This document shows positions 36,361 to 44,985 of a stretch of DNA of 64,000 bases, piece by piece. The stretch is from an uncultured Oscillospiraceae bacterium (lineage in GTDB: Bacteria > Bacillota > Clostridia > Oscillospirales > Acutalibacteraceae), in the NCBI GenBank assembly GCA_900545655.1, contig UQZY01000001.1, positions 1 through 64,000 on the forward strand. The letters run 5' to 3'. Numbering within the stretch: the first letter of the stretch is position 1; each line of letters opens with the position of its first letter. Under the pieces are notes generated by a model. It did not search any database, was not told the DNA's origin, and was given only the letters and a program-made list of their open reading frames with translations. Both the position numbers and the translations under genes were made by a program.

Positions 36361-37194
36361 TTACTTTCCGTTACGACGTCTTACGATCATCTTATTGGAA
36401 GCTTTCTTCTTGTTACGTGTCTTATAACCGAGAGCAGGTTTACCCCAAGGAGTAACCGGACCCGGACGACCGATAGGTGCTTTACCTTCACCACCACCGT
36501 GCGGATGGTCATTCGGGTTCATTACAGAACCACGTACCGTAGGTCTTATGCCGAGGTGACGTGTACGTCCTGCCTTACCTATCTTAACGTTCTCGTGATC
36601 TGTGTTTCCTACCTGGCCGATTGAAGCCATACATGAGATAGGAACGTTACGGAGCTCGCCTGACGGAAGTCTCAGAAGAGCGTATCCGCCTTCCTTAGCC
36701 ATAAGCTGTGCAGCGTTGCCTGCCGAACGTGCAAGCTGTCCGCCTCTGCCCGGGTAAAGCTCAACATTGTGTACGAACGTACCTGTCGGGATGTTTTCGA
36801 GAGGCAATGCATTGCCCGGCTTTATATCTGCGTTAGGACCTGCTTCAACCTTGTCGCCAACCTTAAGTCCTACCGGAGCGAGGATATACTTCTTCTCTCC
36901 GTCCTCATACTGAATAAGAGCAATATGAGCTGAACGGTTAGGATCATACTCAAGGGTCAAAACTGTTGCAGGAGTATCAAACTTCTGTCTCTTGAAGTCG
37001 ATGATACGATACTTTTTACGGTTTCCGCCACCGCGATGACGGACTGTGATTCTACCGTAACTGTTGCGGCCTGCCTTCTTGTTAAGAGGAGCAAGTAAGC
37101 TTCTCTCAGGAGCAACCTTTGACAGTTCGGAGTAATCTGTAACGGACATATTTCTTGTACCGTTTGTCATTGGCTTGATATTTCTTATTGCCAT
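36361..37194 (-). CDS. rplB: 50S ribosomal protein L2
   Basis: 277 residues, the largest protein near the peptidyl-transferase centre. RNA-binding N-terminal part ([16 protein letters not shown]) and the conserved C-terminal [17 protein letters not shown] are intact. Confidence 0.99.
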   Translation of the reverse strand: MAIRNIKPMTNGTRNMSVTDYSELSKVAPERSLLAPLNKKAGRNSYGRITVRHRGGGNRKKYRIIDFKRQKFDTPATVLTLEYDPNRSAHIALIQYEDGEKKYILAPVGLKVGDKVEAGPNADIKPGNALPLENIPTGTFVHNVELYPGRGGQLARSAGNAAQLMAKEGGYALLRLPSGELRNVPISCMASIGQVGNTDHENVKIGKAGRTRHLGIRPTVRGSVMNPNDHPHGGGEGKAPIGRPGPVTPWGKPALGYKTRNKKKASNKMIVRRRNGK

Positions 37195-37217
37195 TGGATT
37201 TCACACTCCCTTATAGA

Positions 37218-37514
37218 TTACATCATACCGTCGAAGAACTCGATTGTCTTTGAGTCTTCTGTGAGTGTTACGATTGCCTTCTTCCATGAAGCTGTGTAAC
37301 CCTCAAAACGGCCCTGACGGCGAAGCTTGCCGCGTACTGATACTGTGTTTACTTTTGCAACTTTAACACCGAAGAGATCTTCTACTGCCTTAGCAATTTC
37401 AATCTTGTTTGCATCCTTAGCTACCTTGAAAGTGTATTTCTTAAGAGCTATGTTCTGCATACTCTCTTCTGTGATTATCGGACGGAGGATTATGTCCTGT
37501 GAAAGCTTACTCAT
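37218..37514 (-). CDS. rplW: 50S ribosomal protein L23
   Basis: 98 residues: IILRPIITEESMQNI at the start and VKVAKVNTVSVRGKLRRQGR in the loop that reaches the tunnel. It is the docking site for SRP and trigger factor. Its start overlaps the rplD stop by 4 bases (ATGA). Confidence 0.98.
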   Translation of the reverse strand: MSKLSQDIILRPIITEESMQNIALKKYTFKVAKDANKIEIAKAVEDLFGVKVAKVNTVSVRGKLRRQGRFEGYTASWKKAIVTLTEDSKTIEFFDGMM

Positions 37515-38134
37515 GCATATACCTCCTCAAGTTTTTCAACTGCTTCTTTAAGGATAATTACCTTGTTGCAGTTAAGAATGTCATAAACATTTAATGTGTT
37601 TACAAGTGAAACCTTTACGCCGGGAATGTTGCGTGCGCTCTTGTAGATGTTATCGTTCTTCTCCGGAAGGACGATAAGCGTCTTCTTGGTCTTACCGAGA
37701 GCCTCGAGAACCTTTACCATTTCCTTTGTCTTGATTTCCTTGAGCTCGATGTTGTCAACAACCGTGAACTCGTCGTTTGCAACCTTGTCGGAAAGAACTG
37801 AGAACATTGCAAGTTTTCTTACCTTTTTGTTTATGGAGAATCCGTATGTTCTCGGCTTAGGACCGAGAGCGATACCGCCGTGTGTCCACTGTGGTGAACG
37901 TGTTGAACCCTGACGAGCTCTGCCTGTTCCCTTCTGTCTCCATGGCTTCTTTCCGCCGCCGCTAACTTCTGCGCGTGTAAGGGTGGATTGTGTTCCCTGA
38001 CGCTGGTTAGCCAAATAATTAACTACTACAAGATGAACAGCTGACATGTTCGGAACGATGCCGAATACCTTTTCGCTGAGATCCATAGTACCAACCTTTT
38101 TGCCGGTTGCGTTAAAAACTGATACGTTAGGCAT
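37511..38134 (-). CDS. rplD: 50S ribosomal protein L4
   Basis: 207 residues with the extended tunnel loop GGGKKPWRQKGTGRARQGS. In E. coli and Geobacillus L4 binds the S10 operon leader and represses it; the long leader at 39189-39466 would allow that here, but binding is not shown. Confidence 0.98.
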   Translation of the reverse strand: MPNVSVFNATGKKVGTMDLSEKVFGIVPNMSAVHLVVVNYLANQRQGTQSTLTRAEVSGGGKKPWRQKGTGRARQGSTRSPQWTHGGIALGPKPRTYGFSINKKVRKLAMFSVLSDKVANDEFTVVDNIELKEIKTKEMVKVLEALGKTKKTLIVLPEKNDNIYKSARNIPGVKVSLVNTLNVYDILNCNKVIILKEAVEKLEEVYA

Positions 38135-38151
38135 AACTAATCTCTCCTCCC

Positions 38152-38787
38152 TTACGAATTCTTAACGCTGTCTTTAAGAACAACGATTCCGCCGCGCGGT
38201 CCCGGGATTGCTCCCTTGATTGCGATGAGGTTGTTCTCAGCGTCAACTTTAACAATGTCGAGGTTCTGGATAGTAACTCTCTCACTACCGAGGTGACCTG
38301 CGAGCTTCTTTCCCTTGAACACTCTTGACGGGTCAGAGCAAGCACCGAGTGAACCTGCGTGTCTTGCTACGGGACCTGTACCGTGTGATTCTTTAAGGCG
38401 TGAGAAGTTCCAACGCTTAATAGCACCGGCTGTTCCCTTACCCTTACTTGTACCGATAACATCTACCTTGTCTCCGGCAGCAAATGTGTCTGCCTTAACG
38501 ATGTCACCAACGTTCAATGTAGCGCAATCATCAAATCTGAACTCTTTAAGGACCTTCTTTGGCGCTACGTCAGCCTTTGCAAAATGACCCTGCATTGGCT
38601 TGTTTACTCTCTGTACTTTAACATCTCCGAAGCCGAGCTGAACAGCCTCATAGCCGTCGTTTTCGATTGTCTTCTTCATTGTTACCGCACATGGACCTGC
38701 TTCAATGACCGTTACGGGGATAACGTTTCCCTTTTCGTCAAAGAGCTGTGTCATACCGATTTTCTTTCCGATAAGACCTTTCTGCAT
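38152..38787 (-). CDS. rplC: 50S ribosomal protein L3
   Basis: 211 residues: [16 protein letters not shown] at the start and a tunnel loop [24 protein letters not shown]. One of two assembly initiators of the large subunit. Located 89 bases after rpsJ. Confidence 0.98.
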   Translation of the reverse strand: MQKGLIGKKIGMTQLFDEKGNVIPVTVIEAGPCAVTMKKTIENDGYEAVQLGFGDVKVQRVNKPMQGHFAKADVAPKKVLKEFRFDDCATLNVGDIVKADTFAAGDKVDVIGTSKGKGTAGAIKRWNFSRLKESHGTGPVARHAGSLGACSDPSRVFKGKKLAGHLGSERVTIQNLDIVKVDAENNLIAIKGAIPGPRGGIVVLKDSVKNS

Positions 38788-38876
38788 TATGTTTTCCTCC
38801 TTTGGTTATTGGTTTAGTCTGTCGGCTAAACTTGACCCGCGTCGAAACTGACTTTTCGTTTTACAAAAAGCTGAAA

Positions 38877-39188
38877 TCAGAGCTTGATTTCTATTTCAAC
38901 GCCTGCCGGAAGCTCAAGACCTGTCAGAGCTTCAACTGTCTTGTTTGAAGGTCTGAGGATGTCGATGAGTCTCTTGTGTGTGCGCTGCTCAAACTGTTCA
39001 CGGCTGTCCTTATACTTGTGTACAGCACGAAGGATTGTTACAACTTCCTTTTCTGTAGGAAGAGGAACAGGACCTGAAACCTTAGCGCCTGTGCGCTTTG
39101 CGGTCTCTACAATCTTCTCTGCTGCGCTGTCGACAAGATTGTGGTCATAACCCTTAAGTCTGATTCTGATCTTTTCTTTTACTGCCAT
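38877..39188 (-). CDS. rpsJ: 30S ribosomal protein S10 (NusE)
   Basis: 103 residues: [21 protein letters not shown] and [13 protein letters not shown]. It is also the NusE antitermination factor. First gene of the superoperon, directly after a strong GGAGG and a long structured leader. Confidence 0.99.
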   Translation of the reverse strand: MAVKEKIRIRLKGYDHNLVDSAAEKIVETAKRTGAKVSGPVPLPTEKEVVTILRAVHKYKDSREQFEQRTHKRLIDILRPSNKTVEALTGLELPAGVEIEIKL

Positions 39189-39466
39189 TTTTAATTCCTC
39201 CTAAAGATAAATGGCGGGCTTTCGCTGCTTTTTGTCTACACACCGCCGGGCGTTTCCCTTTTCAGTACTTAAAAAACCTGGAAAACGAGGTTGTTCCCGG
39301 GTGGCAAAACAGCAATAATAGTTTCGCCCGGTTTAAAATCGGACATACTCCGCGGAAATTTCCCACTTCTGAAAACGGCTTCGCAAGCACCGTAATCAGG
39401 GCGGCCACCTCCCGCATCTACGCATATCTGCAAGGAAAAAGGCACAATTCACCCCTTTTCACATGC
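39189..39466 (-). promoter_or_regulatory. Structured 5' leader of the ribosomal superoperon
   Basis: About 278 bases are transcribed before rpsJ without an ORF. The leader contains several GC-rich inverted repeats, such as GGGCGAA facing a later GCCCGGC and GGCGG...CCGCC just before the RBS. This suggests a regulatory RNA such as the S10/L4 autoregulatory leaders of other bacteria. No rho-independent terminator is visible within it. Its match to a named leader family could not be tested. Confidence 0.5.
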
Positions 39467-39472
39467 TCGAAT

Positions 39473-39501
39473 ATCATAACATATGATTTTGTAAAACGCA
39501 A
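39473..39501 (-). promoter_or_regulatory. Promoter of the ribosomal superoperon
   Basis: TTGCGT (39496-39501) and TATGAT (39473-39478) with 17-base spacing on the minus strand, preceded by an A/T-rich stretch that may act as an UP element. It would start transcription near 39466. Confidence 0.65.
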
Positions 39502-39550
39502 CAATTTTTTTGCTTAAATTTCGTGAGAATTACCAAAGTTTTTTTACAAA

Positions 39551-39585
39551 AAAACACAGGCTCAAGATATGGTTCTTGAGCCTGT
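39551..39585 (-). terminator. Terminator of the methionine synthase activation protein gene
   Basis: A 12-bp near-perfect hairpin ACAGGCTCAAGA/TCTTGAGCCTGT (39556-39585) followed by a U-run on the minus strand, 23 bases after the stop codon. Confidence 0.9.
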
Positions 39586-39607
39586 ATTTAACACAATATA
39601 TAAGGTT

Positions 39608-40210
39608 TTATTTCTTTTTAAGACCTAAAACTGCCGCTATAGAGTATCTGGGAGTAAAATTACCGCTCTCACTCACACTTACTCCTATGCGTCTCTCCGC
39701 ATCGAGCACCGCAACGAAGTCATTGTTCATGTTTATCGGCATATCACCGTAAAGGGGTGAAAACCTGTAAGTAATCTGATAATCAGGAAATTTTTCCGAG
39801 ACATCCTTCTCCACAAGGTCGCAGTAATCCTCGAGGGCTGCGGACGCAACCGCATCCAGCATAATCGCCTTTTCGATATCCTGTTTTTCTATGAGGCCTA
39901 TCTCCAAGTCGATATCACCGGAGAGTGTGATGCAAAACAGCACCGCTTTTTCACAGTAATAGAGTTCGGAAATAATCTTTTTTCCGAAGATCTCGATATC
40001 GTTCCCTCTGGTCTGACTGTCAGAAAGACAGATACGGTCTTCTCCGTTTTTTACATTGAAGCATTTCCCCATATAGCGAGGGTGGATGTTATTAAGAACC
40101 AGCATCTCACAGTCGTCTATTTTTTGCAATGTATCCCGGTCGACCATCTCATTTTCACAATTGAGGTTTTTAAAAATCTGCCTGCGATTGATCGCCTTAA
40201 GCTTTTCCAA
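39608..40210 (-). CDS. Stand-alone methionine synthase (MetH) activation-domain protein
   Basis: 200 residues, resembling the AdoMet-binding reactivation domain of cobalamin-dependent methionine synthase. Hallmarks are DAVASAALEDYCDLVE, RFSPLYGDMPI, a DAERRIGVSVSESG stretch and TPRYSIAAVLG at the end. In this family the domain supplies a methyl group from AdoMet to reactivate oxidised cob(II)alamin. Many Clostridia have a split MetH with this domain as a separate protein. The start appears to be TTG at 40210 after AGGGG. metH itself is not in the window. Confidence 0.85.
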   Translation of the reverse strand: MEKLKAINRRQIFKNLNCENEMVDRDTLQKIDDCEMLVLNNIHPRYMGKCFNVKNGEDRICLSDSQTRGNDIEIFGKKIISELYYCEKAVLFCITLSGDIDLEIGLIEKQDIEKAIMLDAVASAALEDYCDLVEKDVSEKFPDYQITYRFSPLYGDMPINMNNDFVAVLDAERRIGVSVSESGNFTPRYSIAAVLGLKKK

Positions 40211-40285
40211 ATCATCATCCCCTGATAATTAATCATTAAGCTCTCCACGCCTTAATTATAGCAAAGAGAAATACCAAAGTAAACC

Positions 40286-40315
40286 TTGACCTCTTATTGT
40301 GTGAAGTATTATATT
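40286..40315 (+). promoter_or_regulatory. rarA promoter
   Basis: TTGACC (40286-40291), 18 bases, TATATT (40310-40315). It lies about 35 bases before the rarA start, which has AAGGAG. Confidence 0.6.
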
Positions 40316-40349
40316 ATAAAGGTATATATATTTAATAAGGAGATGTCAC

Positions 40350-41618
40350 ATGAATTCGCCTCTTGCAGACCGACTAAGACCACAGACAATTGATGAAATG
40401 GTCGGACAGGAACACCTTCTCGCACCGGGGAAAGCACTCCGGACGATTATTGAGTCCGGCAACATACCGAACCTCATTTTTTACGGACCGTCAGGAGTCG
40501 GAAAAACGACACTTGCAAAGATTATCGCAAAGCAGACAAACAAGCGACTTTATAAGCTCAATGCAACCAATGCATCCCTTTCGGACATAAAAGACATGGT
40601 TGCGGAGCTTGACACATTTATGACTCCTAACGGAATTCTCCTTTACCTGGATGAGATTCAGTATTTCAATAAAAAACAGCAGCAATCCCTGCTCCAGTAT
40701 CTGGAAAGCGGACAGATAACCATGATTGCCTCCACAACCGAAAACCCCTATTTTTATGTTTATAATGCGGTTATAAGTCGCTGTACTGTATTTGAATTCA
40801 AATCCGTCAGTGTATCCGAAATCGAAAAAGCCATAACGCGGGCAATTGATATTGCGGCGGAGGAGAACGGCACGAGGTACGTGACGGACGACGGCGTTAA
40901 AACCGCAATTGCCCGCTCGAGCGGCGGAGACGTCCGCAAAGCGATAAACACGGTCGAGCTCTGTGTGCTGTCGGCAAAGCCGGACGAGGCCGGCGAAGCG
41001 CACATCACAGCCGACCTTGTGACACAGCTCACCGGTCACAGCGCCATGCGCTATGACAAAGAAGGCGACGACCACTATGATATCGTTTCCGCCTATCAAA
41101 AATCCATGCGCGGCTCCGACCCGGACGCCGCCGTGCACTACCTGTCTCGCCTTCTTGCAGCCGGTGACCTGCCGTCAGCGATCCGCCGCCTGCTTGTCTG
41201 CGCGTGTGAGGATGTCGGTCTCGCATATCCTCAAATAATTCCAATCGTTAAATCCGCTTGTGACATAGCGCTTCAGGTGGGCTTACCCGAAGCGCAGATT
41301 CCGCTCGCCGACGCCGTGATTTTAGTAGCAACCGCTCCAAAATCAAACTCCGGCTGCGTAGCTGTCGAAAAAGCCATGGCCGACGTGCAGTCCGGCAACA
41401 GCGGAACCATCCCGCGCAGACTTCAAAACAAGCACTTTGACGGGGAGGATAACCAAAACAAAGGACAGTTCTATGAGTATCCGCATTCTTACAAAAACCA
41501 CTGGTGCAAGCAGCAGTATCTTCCCGACGTGATAAAGGATGTTAAATATTATGAATACGGTGAAAACAAGGTTGAACAGGCAGCAAAAGCATACTGGGAT
41601 GCCATAAAAAATCAGTAA
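40350..41618 (+). CDS. rarA: Replication-associated recombination protein A (RarA/MgsA)
   Basis: 422 residues. Clamp-loader-like AAA+ ATPase: Walker A GPSGVGKTT near residue 51, Walker B LYLDEIQYFN near 101, sensor 1 ASTTENP, arginine finger region SRC, and the C-terminal RarA tetramerisation domain ending in the family block RRLQNKHFDGEDNQNKGQ. It acts at stalled replication forks in the cytoplasm. The middle part (40850-41200) is markedly GC-richer than the ends. Confidence 0.95.
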   Translation: MNSPLADRLRPQTIDEMVGQEHLLAPGKALRTIIESGNIPNLIFYGPSGVGKTTLAKIIAKQTNKRLYKLNATNASLSDIKDMVAELDTFMTPNGILLYLDEIQYFNKKQQQSLLQYLESGQITMIASTTENPYFYVYNAVISRCTVFEFKSVSVSEIEKAITRAIDIAAEENGTRYVTDDGVKTAIARSSGGDVRKAINTVELCVLSAKPDEAGEAHITADLVTQLTGHSAMRYDKEGDDHYDIVSAYQKSMRGSDPDAAVHYLSRLLAAGDLPSAIRRLLVCACEDVGLAYPQIIPIVKSACDIALQVGLPEAQIPLADAVILVATAPKSNSGCVAVEKAMADVQSGNSGTIPRRLQNKHFDGEDNQNKGQFYEYPHSYKNHWCKQQYLPDVIKDVKYYEYGENKVEQAAKAYWDAIKNQ

Positions 41619-42126
41619 AATACCACTTTTTTCAACTTCTTGACAAAGTATTCAGCAAAATATTCATTTATTATTCTGTTTTAGAAAAATATTCAAATCT
41701 TAATTTTAGATGCTTTGTTCACAAAACTTTCAGACAAATCGGTTTACAAATGTAAAATCCCCGACCCCTGTAAAACCCAGTTACTATGTGGTTTTTTATA
41801 AAACCGCGGAACTACGTTCTTTTTGTTTGTCAAGTTATTTTTTTCAGTGATTTAAGGACAAATGCCAATCAATTATTACAGTTAGTATAATTTTTTCAGC
41901 GGCAATTGTTCAAAACTCGGTGGAAAATGATGATAAGTAAAAAAATTTAGCCTATTACTGTGGCTTTTTTCTCTTTTTCAACGTTTTGTGGAGAAATTCA
42001 TACTTGACAGCATTTTCAATTACGAAACGTTTAAATCGCTTTACATCGAAAAAAAATAAATAGCAAAATGCACATTTTTTCTGAAAAATTTTGGAACTTA
42101 ATTTCTACTCACGAGGTAACCTAAGT
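41619..42126. other. AT-rich intergenic region without recognisable gene
   Basis: About 500 bases between rarA and the glycosylase gene. Only short weak hairpins are seen: AGCC-9-GGCT followed by T6 near 41949-41975 could be a weak terminator for rarA. No ORF with homology, no tRNA and no clear riboswitch were recognised. Confidence 0.5.
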
Positions 42127-43029
42127 ATGGATAAAAAATGCATAAAACTTGAGTCTGTCCCCTGCATAAATCTCGACCTGACTCTCGACTGCGGACAGTC
42201 CTTCAGATGGAATAAAAAGTCCGACGGGAAATGGTGCGCCGTTGTAAGCGCAGAGCAAAACGGTAAGGCCGTAAGCAAATACCTTGAGCTCTCACAGACA
42301 GAGATCAAAGACGATAAAACGCGTGACATCCTTTTTTACAACACTACACAGGAAGAAATTGACAACATATGGAAGCCGTATCTCGACCTTGACAGAGATT
42401 ATGACGGTATATGCGAAGTGCTTCGAAGGGACGGATATATCGCCAAGGCAATAGATGAATTTTACGGAATACGCATACTGAACCAGGAGCCGTGGGAAAC
42501 ACTCTGCTCGTTTATCATCTCACAAAACAATAACATACCCAGAATCAAGGGTATTATAGACAGACTCTGTGAAAGCTTCGGTGAACCGATAGCGACTGCG
42601 GACGAAAAAACGCTCTATTCCTTTCCGAGCGCACAAACCGTTGCAAAGCTTACGGAGGAGGATCTCTCGCCGCTTCGCGCGGGCTTTCGAAACAAATACA
42701 TAATTGACGCGGCACAAAAGGTTGCCTCAGGTGAGGTTGACCTCAAAAAAATAAAAGAGCTCCCGCTCGTCGAAGCGGAAGCTGAGCTTCTGAAGATAAA
42801 GGGAGTCGGCCCGAAGGTCGCTCAGTGCGCTCTCCTTTACGGTTGCGGACAAATTGACGCGTTCCCGGTGGACGTCTGGGTGAAACGTATTATGGGAGAG
42901 ATGTACCAAAACGGGCTCCCCGATTGTACAAACGGAGTAAGAGGAATTGCGCAACAATATCTGTTCCACTGGCGCCGCAACTCAGCTCATGAAAACTTCA
43001 ACCCTGAACACGTAAAAACTTCAACTTAA
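42127..43029 (+). CDS. OGG1-type 8-oxoguanine DNA glycosylase/AP lyase
   Basis: 300 residues. An N-terminal OGG_N-like beta domain (LDLTLDCGQSFRW) is followed by the HhH-GPD fold: helix-hairpin-helix IKGVGPKVAQCALLYG with the catalytic Lys, and the catalytic Asp in FPVDVWVKR. It removes oxidised guanine and cuts the backbone. ATG 42127 after GAGG is preferred to the upstream TTG at 42091. Prokaryotic full-length OGG1 homologues are common in Clostridia and Bacteroidetes. It converges with the following peptidase gene. Confidence 0.92.
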   Translation: MDKKCIKLESVPCINLDLTLDCGQSFRWNKKSDGKWCAVVSAEQNGKAVSKYLELSQTEIKDDKTRDILFYNTTQEEIDNIWKPYLDLDRDYDGICEVLRRDGYIAKAIDEFYGIRILNQEPWETLCSFIISQNNNIPRIKGIIDRLCESFGEPIATADEKTLYSFPSAQTVAKLTEEDLSPLRAGFRNKYIIDAAQKVASGEVDLKKIKELPLVEAEAELLKIKGVGPKVAQCALLYGCGQIDAFPVDVWVKRIMGEMYQNGLPDCTNGVRGIAQQYLFHWRRNSAHENFNPEHVKTST

Positions 43030-43032
43030 AGT

Positions 43033-43941
43033 TCATGAAAACTTCAGCTTTTCAGAGTCTGATTCATAGTCAAAGTCGCAGAAATCCTTATAAAGAGAAA
43101 TTGAAATAACCTGCCTGCCCATAGAATCAAACACTTCCTCAAGTGTTTTTTTGTCGATTTTCTGTTTCTCTTCTTTAAGAGGATCATTGACATAATAATA
43201 CTTCTCATCCATGCCGGTAACGACAACTGCGTGTGAATACTCGGGATAAGTGTAGGTATACCTCCCGTCGTAGCTTTTCCACTCGTATATCTTGTCTGCC
43301 GGCTTATAATTTGTCGTCGCCCAGATAACAATCGGGCTTCCGTCGCTCATACAAAATTCGAGCGGCAGTTTACCCTCACTGCCCGTTATGGAAAAAGAGA
43401 TATCGTCATCAAGCTCTTCTGACAGGCACAGAGATACGGACTTTATAAGTCCGGGCTCAAAGATACCCCAGCCCACGCCGGACGGATCTCCTGCGTAAAA
43501 CTGGCTCGGATCAGGACCGTATCTTTTATTGTCCTCAACATATATCCGGTCTTTCTGAAGATAGTTATTAACAAAATCCTCAACGCTTATGTCTACTCCA
43601 TAGTGTTGCAGAAGCATGACCGCGGAGACCGCCTCACAGCCATTCGGAAAATCAGGGTTTTGCTGAATAAGAGGCACATCATTCTCCACAAATTGTGATG
43701 CTATATCCTTTGCCGCAAGTTCGTATTTTTCTTCTCCGTCTTCAAAATAATTATATCTGTCATTGTCTTTATTCAAACGAACCATATAGAGCTGTGTCTG
43801 AAAATAGTCATTGCGAAGAGAACTCCGCAATGTATTGCGTATGTCATGCCTTGCACCCATATAAAGCCTGATAAACACTGCGTTTGAACATACAAGCGCA
43901 AAAATAACAACAAGAAAAATTGCCAAAGTCCTCTTTTTCAC
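43033..43941 (-). CDS. Membrane-anchored C39-type cysteine peptidase-like protein
   Basis: About 302 residues. GTG 43941 is chosen because GGAGGG lies 7 bases upstream; the TTG at 43956 would place the RBS inside the gene. One N-terminal membrane helix (LAIFLVVIFALVCSNAVF) is followed by a papain-like C39_2 domain: catalytic Cys in NGCEAVSAVMLLQHYG, His in YSHAVVVTGMD and the downstream YYYVNDP. It probably cuts peptides or wall peptides outside the membrane. The physiological substrate is unknown. Confidence 0.78.
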   Translation of the reverse strand: MKKRTLAIFLVVIFALVCSNAVFIRLYMGARHDIRNTLRSSLRNDYFQTQLYMVRLNKDNDRYNYFEDGEEKYELAAKDIASQFVENDVPLIQQNPDFPNGCEAVSAVMLLQHYGVDISVEDFVNNYLQKDRIYVEDNKRYGPDPSQFYAGDPSGVGWGIFEPGLIKSVSLCLSEELDDDISFSITGSEGKLPLEFCMSDGSPIVIWATTNYKPADKIYEWKSYDGRYTYTYPEYSHAVVVTGMDEKYYYVNDPLKEEKQKIDKKTLEEVFDSMGRQVISISLYKDFCDFDYESDSEKLKFS

Positions 43942-44002
43942 CGCAAATCCCTCCAATTTAAGTCAGTCTATCATCCTTATCTTAAGTTTTACTTAATTAA
44001 AC

Positions 44003-44040
44003 AAAAGGTGTAACCTCTGTTTAAGAAGTTACACCTTTTT
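44003..44040 (-). terminator. Terminator after the PepSY lipoprotein gene
   Basis: AAAAGGTGTAAC/GTTACACCTTTT hairpin with a 13-base loop, A/T tracts on both sides. It ends the sigI-rsgI-lipoprotein transcripts. Confidence 0.88.
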
Positions 44041-44091
44041 CTCTTTCTCTATCTTTAAAAAACATAACCCGCAAACCCGGGTACAGCATGC

Positions 44092-44889
44092 TCAGTCATC
44101 GTCTCTGTCATCAAGGTCATCGTCCTGGTCATCAAGATCATCGTCCGGGTCATCAAAGTCATCGTCCGGGTCGTCAAGGTCACTCATCGGATCCTTCTTT
44201 TCCTGTTCTGCCTTTACAACTTTTCCGGTGACAGCATCCACCTCATACTCATATTCCATACCGTTTGCAACAAATTCAAATTCATAGACTCCGTCTTCAA
44301 GATCATATTCCTGATCATGGAAAACCGCATTCTTTATTCCCAACTGCGTGAGAACTATTTCTTTGGCTTTTTCAATACCGATAAGACCGTCTTTATTGAG
44401 ATTTGTTTTATCAACAGCTATCGTCTCAGACGAAATATTATTTGCATTGACCGCTTCGCGTACTCCTGCTACAACTCTTTCAAGAAATCCGTTGTCGGGA
44501 TAAGATGAACCGTCTTCAAGCTTAACAATGATATTTCTGGAATTACCGTCAATTGTATTGTCAAAATATCCTGAATTGTAAATCTCCTGAACAAGCTCCT
44601 TTACTACTGTTTCGCTGTCTTTACCGACAAGATCACGGTACCTTTTAACGATTTCTCTGCCTTCATCGTTTTTTCCCTCGAGCTCAACAACAATTCCTTC
44701 TTCATCGTATTCAATCTCTATTTCCGGATTGACGCTGAGAAGAAGTTTTCCGAAAGCCTTTTCCTCTTTGGGAGTATTATGTACCTTCCTTGTAATAGCT
44801 GTCTTTGCCGTACAGCCTGCAAAAAGTGATAAAACAAGAAGTACAGCAAGAACAAGACTGATAAGTTTCTTTAAACTGATTTTCTTCAT
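44092..44889 (-). CDS. PepSY lipoprotein with RsgI-like domain and Asp-rich tail
   Basis: 265 residues; ATG 44889 is preceded by AAGGAG. Lipobox FAGC at Cys26. Residues about 48-110 (LLLSVNPEIEIEYDEEGIVVELEGKN, split as seen) parallel the extracytoplasmic domain of the RsgI encoded upstream: INP, LEG-N-(D/E)G, GKD--TV, GY. A PepSY-like domain (about 168-228, GLIGIEKAKEIV, YEYEVDAVTGKVVKAE) follows. The last 33 residues are nearly all Asp with a repeated DDPDDDxDD pattern. It may modulate SigI signalling by sensing outside the cell or binding metal ions. That is an inference from the shared domain and its own SigI-like promoter. Confidence 0.7.
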   Translation of the reverse strand: MKKISLKKLISLVLAVLLVLSLFAGCTAKTAITRKVHNTPKEEKAFGKLLLSVNPEIEIEYDEEGIVVELEGKNDEGREIVKRYRDLVGKDSETVVKELVQEIYNSGYFDNTIDGNSRNIIVKLEDGSSYPDNGFLERVVAGVREAVNANNISSETIAVDKTNLNKDGLIGIEKAKEIVLTQLGIKNAVFHDQEYDLEDGVYEFEFVANGMEYEYEVDAVTGKVVKAEQEKKDPMSDLDDPDDDFDDPDDDLDDQDDDLDDRDDD

Positions 44890-44932
44890 GAGTATTCTCC
44901 TTTGCATTTTATTGGACTGTTGCCCTTTGAAT

Positions 44933-44968
44933 AAAGAATACGCAGAATTTTTTTGTTTTTCGGGGTAT
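44933..44968 (-). promoter_or_regulatory. SigI-like promoter of the PepSY lipoprotein gene
   Basis: The minus strand reads ATACCCCGAAAAACAAAAA, 7 variable bases, CGTATTCTTT. It is almost identical to the sequence before sigI with the same spacing. The ACCCC-type -35 and CGTA-type -10 fit known SigI promoters and not sigma-A. Confidence 0.75.
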
Positions 44969-44985
44969 GAAGAAAAAATTTTTAA

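Noticed and set aside
40491..41138. Long antisense ORF inside rarA
   Set aside because: It is a shadow of the GC-rich middle of rarA; its product shows no domain and it has no RBS.
42091..42126. N-terminal extension of the OGG1-type protein
   Set aside because: It would start at TTG without an RBS; ATG 42127 has GAGG at a good distance and the family N-terminus.
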